Shown piece after piece: positions 62,606-64,000 of a stretch of DNA of 64,000 nucleotides; position 1 is the first letter of the stretch; each line of letters begins with the position of its first letter. The position numbers were made by a program, and so were the translations under genes. The notes under the pieces were generated by a model. That model did no database searches, had not been told where the DNA came from, and worked only from the letters and a program-made list of their open reading frames with translations. This DNA is from Firmicutes bacterium HGW-Firmicutes-2. GTDB taxonomy: Bacteria > Bacillota > Clostridia > Lachnospirales > Vallitaleaceae. The stretch covers positions 1 through 64,000 of the forward strand of contig PGZV01000005.1 in assembly GCA_002841495.1 (NCBI GenBank). The letters are read 5' to 3'.

Positions 62606-63151
62606 ATGAAAATATACACAAAAAAAGGTGATCAAGGTTATACCAGCAATATAAATGGAGAACCAATTAAAAAATCAGAGGCACTACTAGAGTTGCAAGG
62701 TACCATAGATGAAGGGAATGCGGCCATAGGTTACCTTAGATCCTTAATGGAAGGAAAGCATCCTGAGTTGGAAGATATGCTAAAAGACGTTCAATATGCC
62801 CTTTTTAGAATGGGTAGTGATATTACCTATGGCTTTACTCAAAGCCTTATTACAGAAGAAGATGTGTCAGTGCTTGAGACAGAGATTGACAGGATGACCG
62901 AGGTTTTTGGGACTCAGACAACATTTCTTTACTATAATGGTCATCAAACAGCTACTTTTTCTCAGTTTATAAGAAGCATAGTTAGACGTGGGGAAAGAGC
63001 ATTTGTTAGGGCCTATGTGGGTGATGATTATCCTATGGACTTGAAGTATCTGAACCGACTTGCAGACTATATGTATGCCCTCGGTCGCTATTTGAATCAT
63101 CTAAATGATGTTGCCGAAGAGAAAATGACCATTCGAGATAAGAGGGCTTGA
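62606..63151 (+). CDS. PduO-type cob(I)alamin adenosyltransferase
   Basis: This 181-residue protein has the PduO signature: YTKKGDQGYTSNINGE at the start and RRGERAFVRA near the end. It transfers adenosine from ATP to cob(I)alamin to make adenosylcobalamin. The usual T-G-D-x-G-x-T is here KKGDQGYTS. The ATG at 62606 follows AAAGGAGG. It stands alone without other cobalamin genes. Confidence 0.88.
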   Translation: MKIYTKKGDQGYTSNINGEPIKKSEALLELQGTIDEGNAAIGYLRSLMEGKHPELEDMLKDVQYALFRMGSDITYGFTQSLITEEDVSVLETEIDRMTEVFGTQTTFLYYNGHQTATFSQFIRSIVRRGERAFVRAYVGDDYPMDLKYLNRLADYMYALGRYLNHLNDVAEEKMTIRDKRA

Positions 63152-63240
63152 GTTTCAATTTGTTGTAAGATATGTTAGAATTGAATCTGATTATAATACA
63201 TGATTCCAGATAGAACGCTTGAATGAATCGAGGAAAAAAC

Positions 63241-64000
63241 ATGACGACAAAAGATTCGAAAATAGAATTTGCCCACCTACATGTCCATACCCAATACAGT
63301 CTGTTAGATGGCTCCAGTAAAATTGATGAACTCATAAGACAAGTAAAAGATTTGGGTATGAAGAGTATAGCCATAACAGATCATGGTGTAATGTATGGCG
63401 TTGTTGACTTTTACGACGAAGCCATTAAACAAGGCATCAAACCAATTATCGGATGTGAAGTCTATGTGGCGAATCGTAAGAGAACAGATAAAGAAACAGG
63501 TATTGATAATACCTACTATCATTTGGTACTATTGGCAGAAAATCAAGAAGGTTATCAGAATCTGATGCGTCTTGTATCAGACGGCTTTACGGAAGGTTTT
63601 TACTATAAGCCAAGAATTGATTTGGATTTACTTGAAAGATTTAGCAAAGGTATTATTGGACTGAGTGCCTGTTTAGGTGGTCATGTGCCCAATGAAATCC
63701 TTAGAGGCGACCGGACACAAGCAAAAGAAGTTGCTAAGACATATAATAGAATTTTTGGACAAGGGAACTTTTTCCTAGAGTTACAAGATCATGGATATGA
63801 GGAACAGCATCTTGTCAATAAAGCGTTGATTGAGATGAGTGAAGAACTCTCTATACCACTTGTTGCAACCAATGACGTCCATTACACGTATAAAGAGGAT
63901 GTGGAAGCGCACGATATCCTTTTGTGCATTCAAACCAATAAAAAGGTGACAGATGAAGACCGTATGCGTTATTCGGGCGGTCAGTTTTATCTAAAGTCAC
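63241..64000 (+). CDS. dnaE: DNA polymerase III alpha subunit, N-terminal part
   Basis: The window ends inside this gene; 253 residues are present. It starts with a PHP domain (FAHLHVHTQYSLLDGSSKI, AITDHGVMYGVVDFYDEA) and continues with the segments HLVLLAENQEGYQNLMRLVSDGFTEGFYYKPRID of DnaE. PHP domains can hold metal for proofreading-like activity. The ATG at 63241 follows CGAGG. Confidence 0.95.
   Translation, partial: MTTKDSKIEFAHLHVHTQYSLLDGSSKIDELIRQVKDLGMKSIAITDHGVMYGVVDFYDEAIKQGIKPIIGCEVYVANRKRTDKETGIDNTYYHLVLLAENQEGYQNLMRLVSDGFTEGFYYKPRIDLDLLERFSKGIIGLSACLGGHVPNEILRGDRTQAKEVAKTYNRIFGQGNFFLELQDHGYEEQHLVNKALIEMSEELSIPLVATNDVHYTYKEDVEAHDILLCIQTNKKVTDEDRMRYSGGQFYLKS

Noticed and set aside
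1-64000. rRNA, tRNA, phage or transposase genes
   Set aside because: I saw no sequence with these features, though without a search tool a divergent tRNA could be missed.

Overview
The window looks like the chromosome of a low-GC Gram-positive anaerobe of the class Clostridia. Signs are AT-rich intergenic DNA, strong GGAGG-type ribosome binding sites, an LPXTG-anchored surface protein, a Bacillus/Clostridium-type LexA box, a tungsten-dependent aldehyde:ferredoxin oxidoreductase and many c-di-GMP proteins. I place it near the Lachnospirales by overall impression only. I found no rRNA, tRNA, CRISPR array, transposase or phage genes.

Region 1 (1-11236) is a single-strand locus. It encodes a TPR protein, two 97-residue WXG100-type proteins, a membrane protein, a Ser/Thr kinase fused to a ParA/MinD-like domain, and then a Gram-positive Tad/Flp pilus set: CpaB/SAF, CpaE-like, CpaF/TadA, TadB, TadC, a small pilin, two TadE-like pseudopilins and an A24 prepilin peptidase. 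Region 2 (11249-23916) handles tungsten: an AraC-type regulator, a TupABC tungstate importer, two MoeA proteins, MoaA, MoaC, a MOSC protein, a putative Moco/Tuco riboswitch, AOR, its radical-SAM partner, and a MoaD-like/MoeB-like pair. tupB and the second moeA are frameshifted with internal sequence missing.

Region 3 (24-43 kb) is mixed housekeeping: lipoprotein, APH-like kinase, EAL protein, SOS-controlled Y-family polymerase, ADP-ribosylglycohydrolase, MetF-like protein, a polar amino-acid ABC importer, pyrB/pyrI, an HD-GYP protein, a nitronate-monooxygenase-like enzyme, a broken GPH-type transporter, a DUF2207-like protein, an ArsR regulator and a hydrolase. Region 4 (43-48 kb) is a TetR, ABC ATPase, FtsX permease, HlyD adaptor export operon. 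Region 5 (48.3-51.2 kb) is an Asp/Glu-repeat LPXTG protein, a small protein and a SARP-like (BTAD) regulator; both neighbouring promoters carry SARP-style direct repeats. Region 6 (51.5-64 kb) has a chemoreceptor, trpB, a candidate structured RNA, three GGDEF-family proteins, a DeoR regulator, galE, a LiaF-like protein, a PduO-type adenosyltransferase and the start of dnaE.

Two themes run across regions. First, c-di-GMP: proteins with GGDEF, EAL and HD-GYP domains occur together with two degenerate GGDEF domains that keep an RxxD inhibitory-site motif, one of them at the end of the SARP-like regulator. Second, a roughly 95-125 bp structured repeat occurs five times between genes, with stem sequences that covary and sometimes its own terminator. 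Several short apparent deletions (tupB, the second moeA, the GPH transporter, the pyrB start) are either real decay or assembly faults and should be resolved first.
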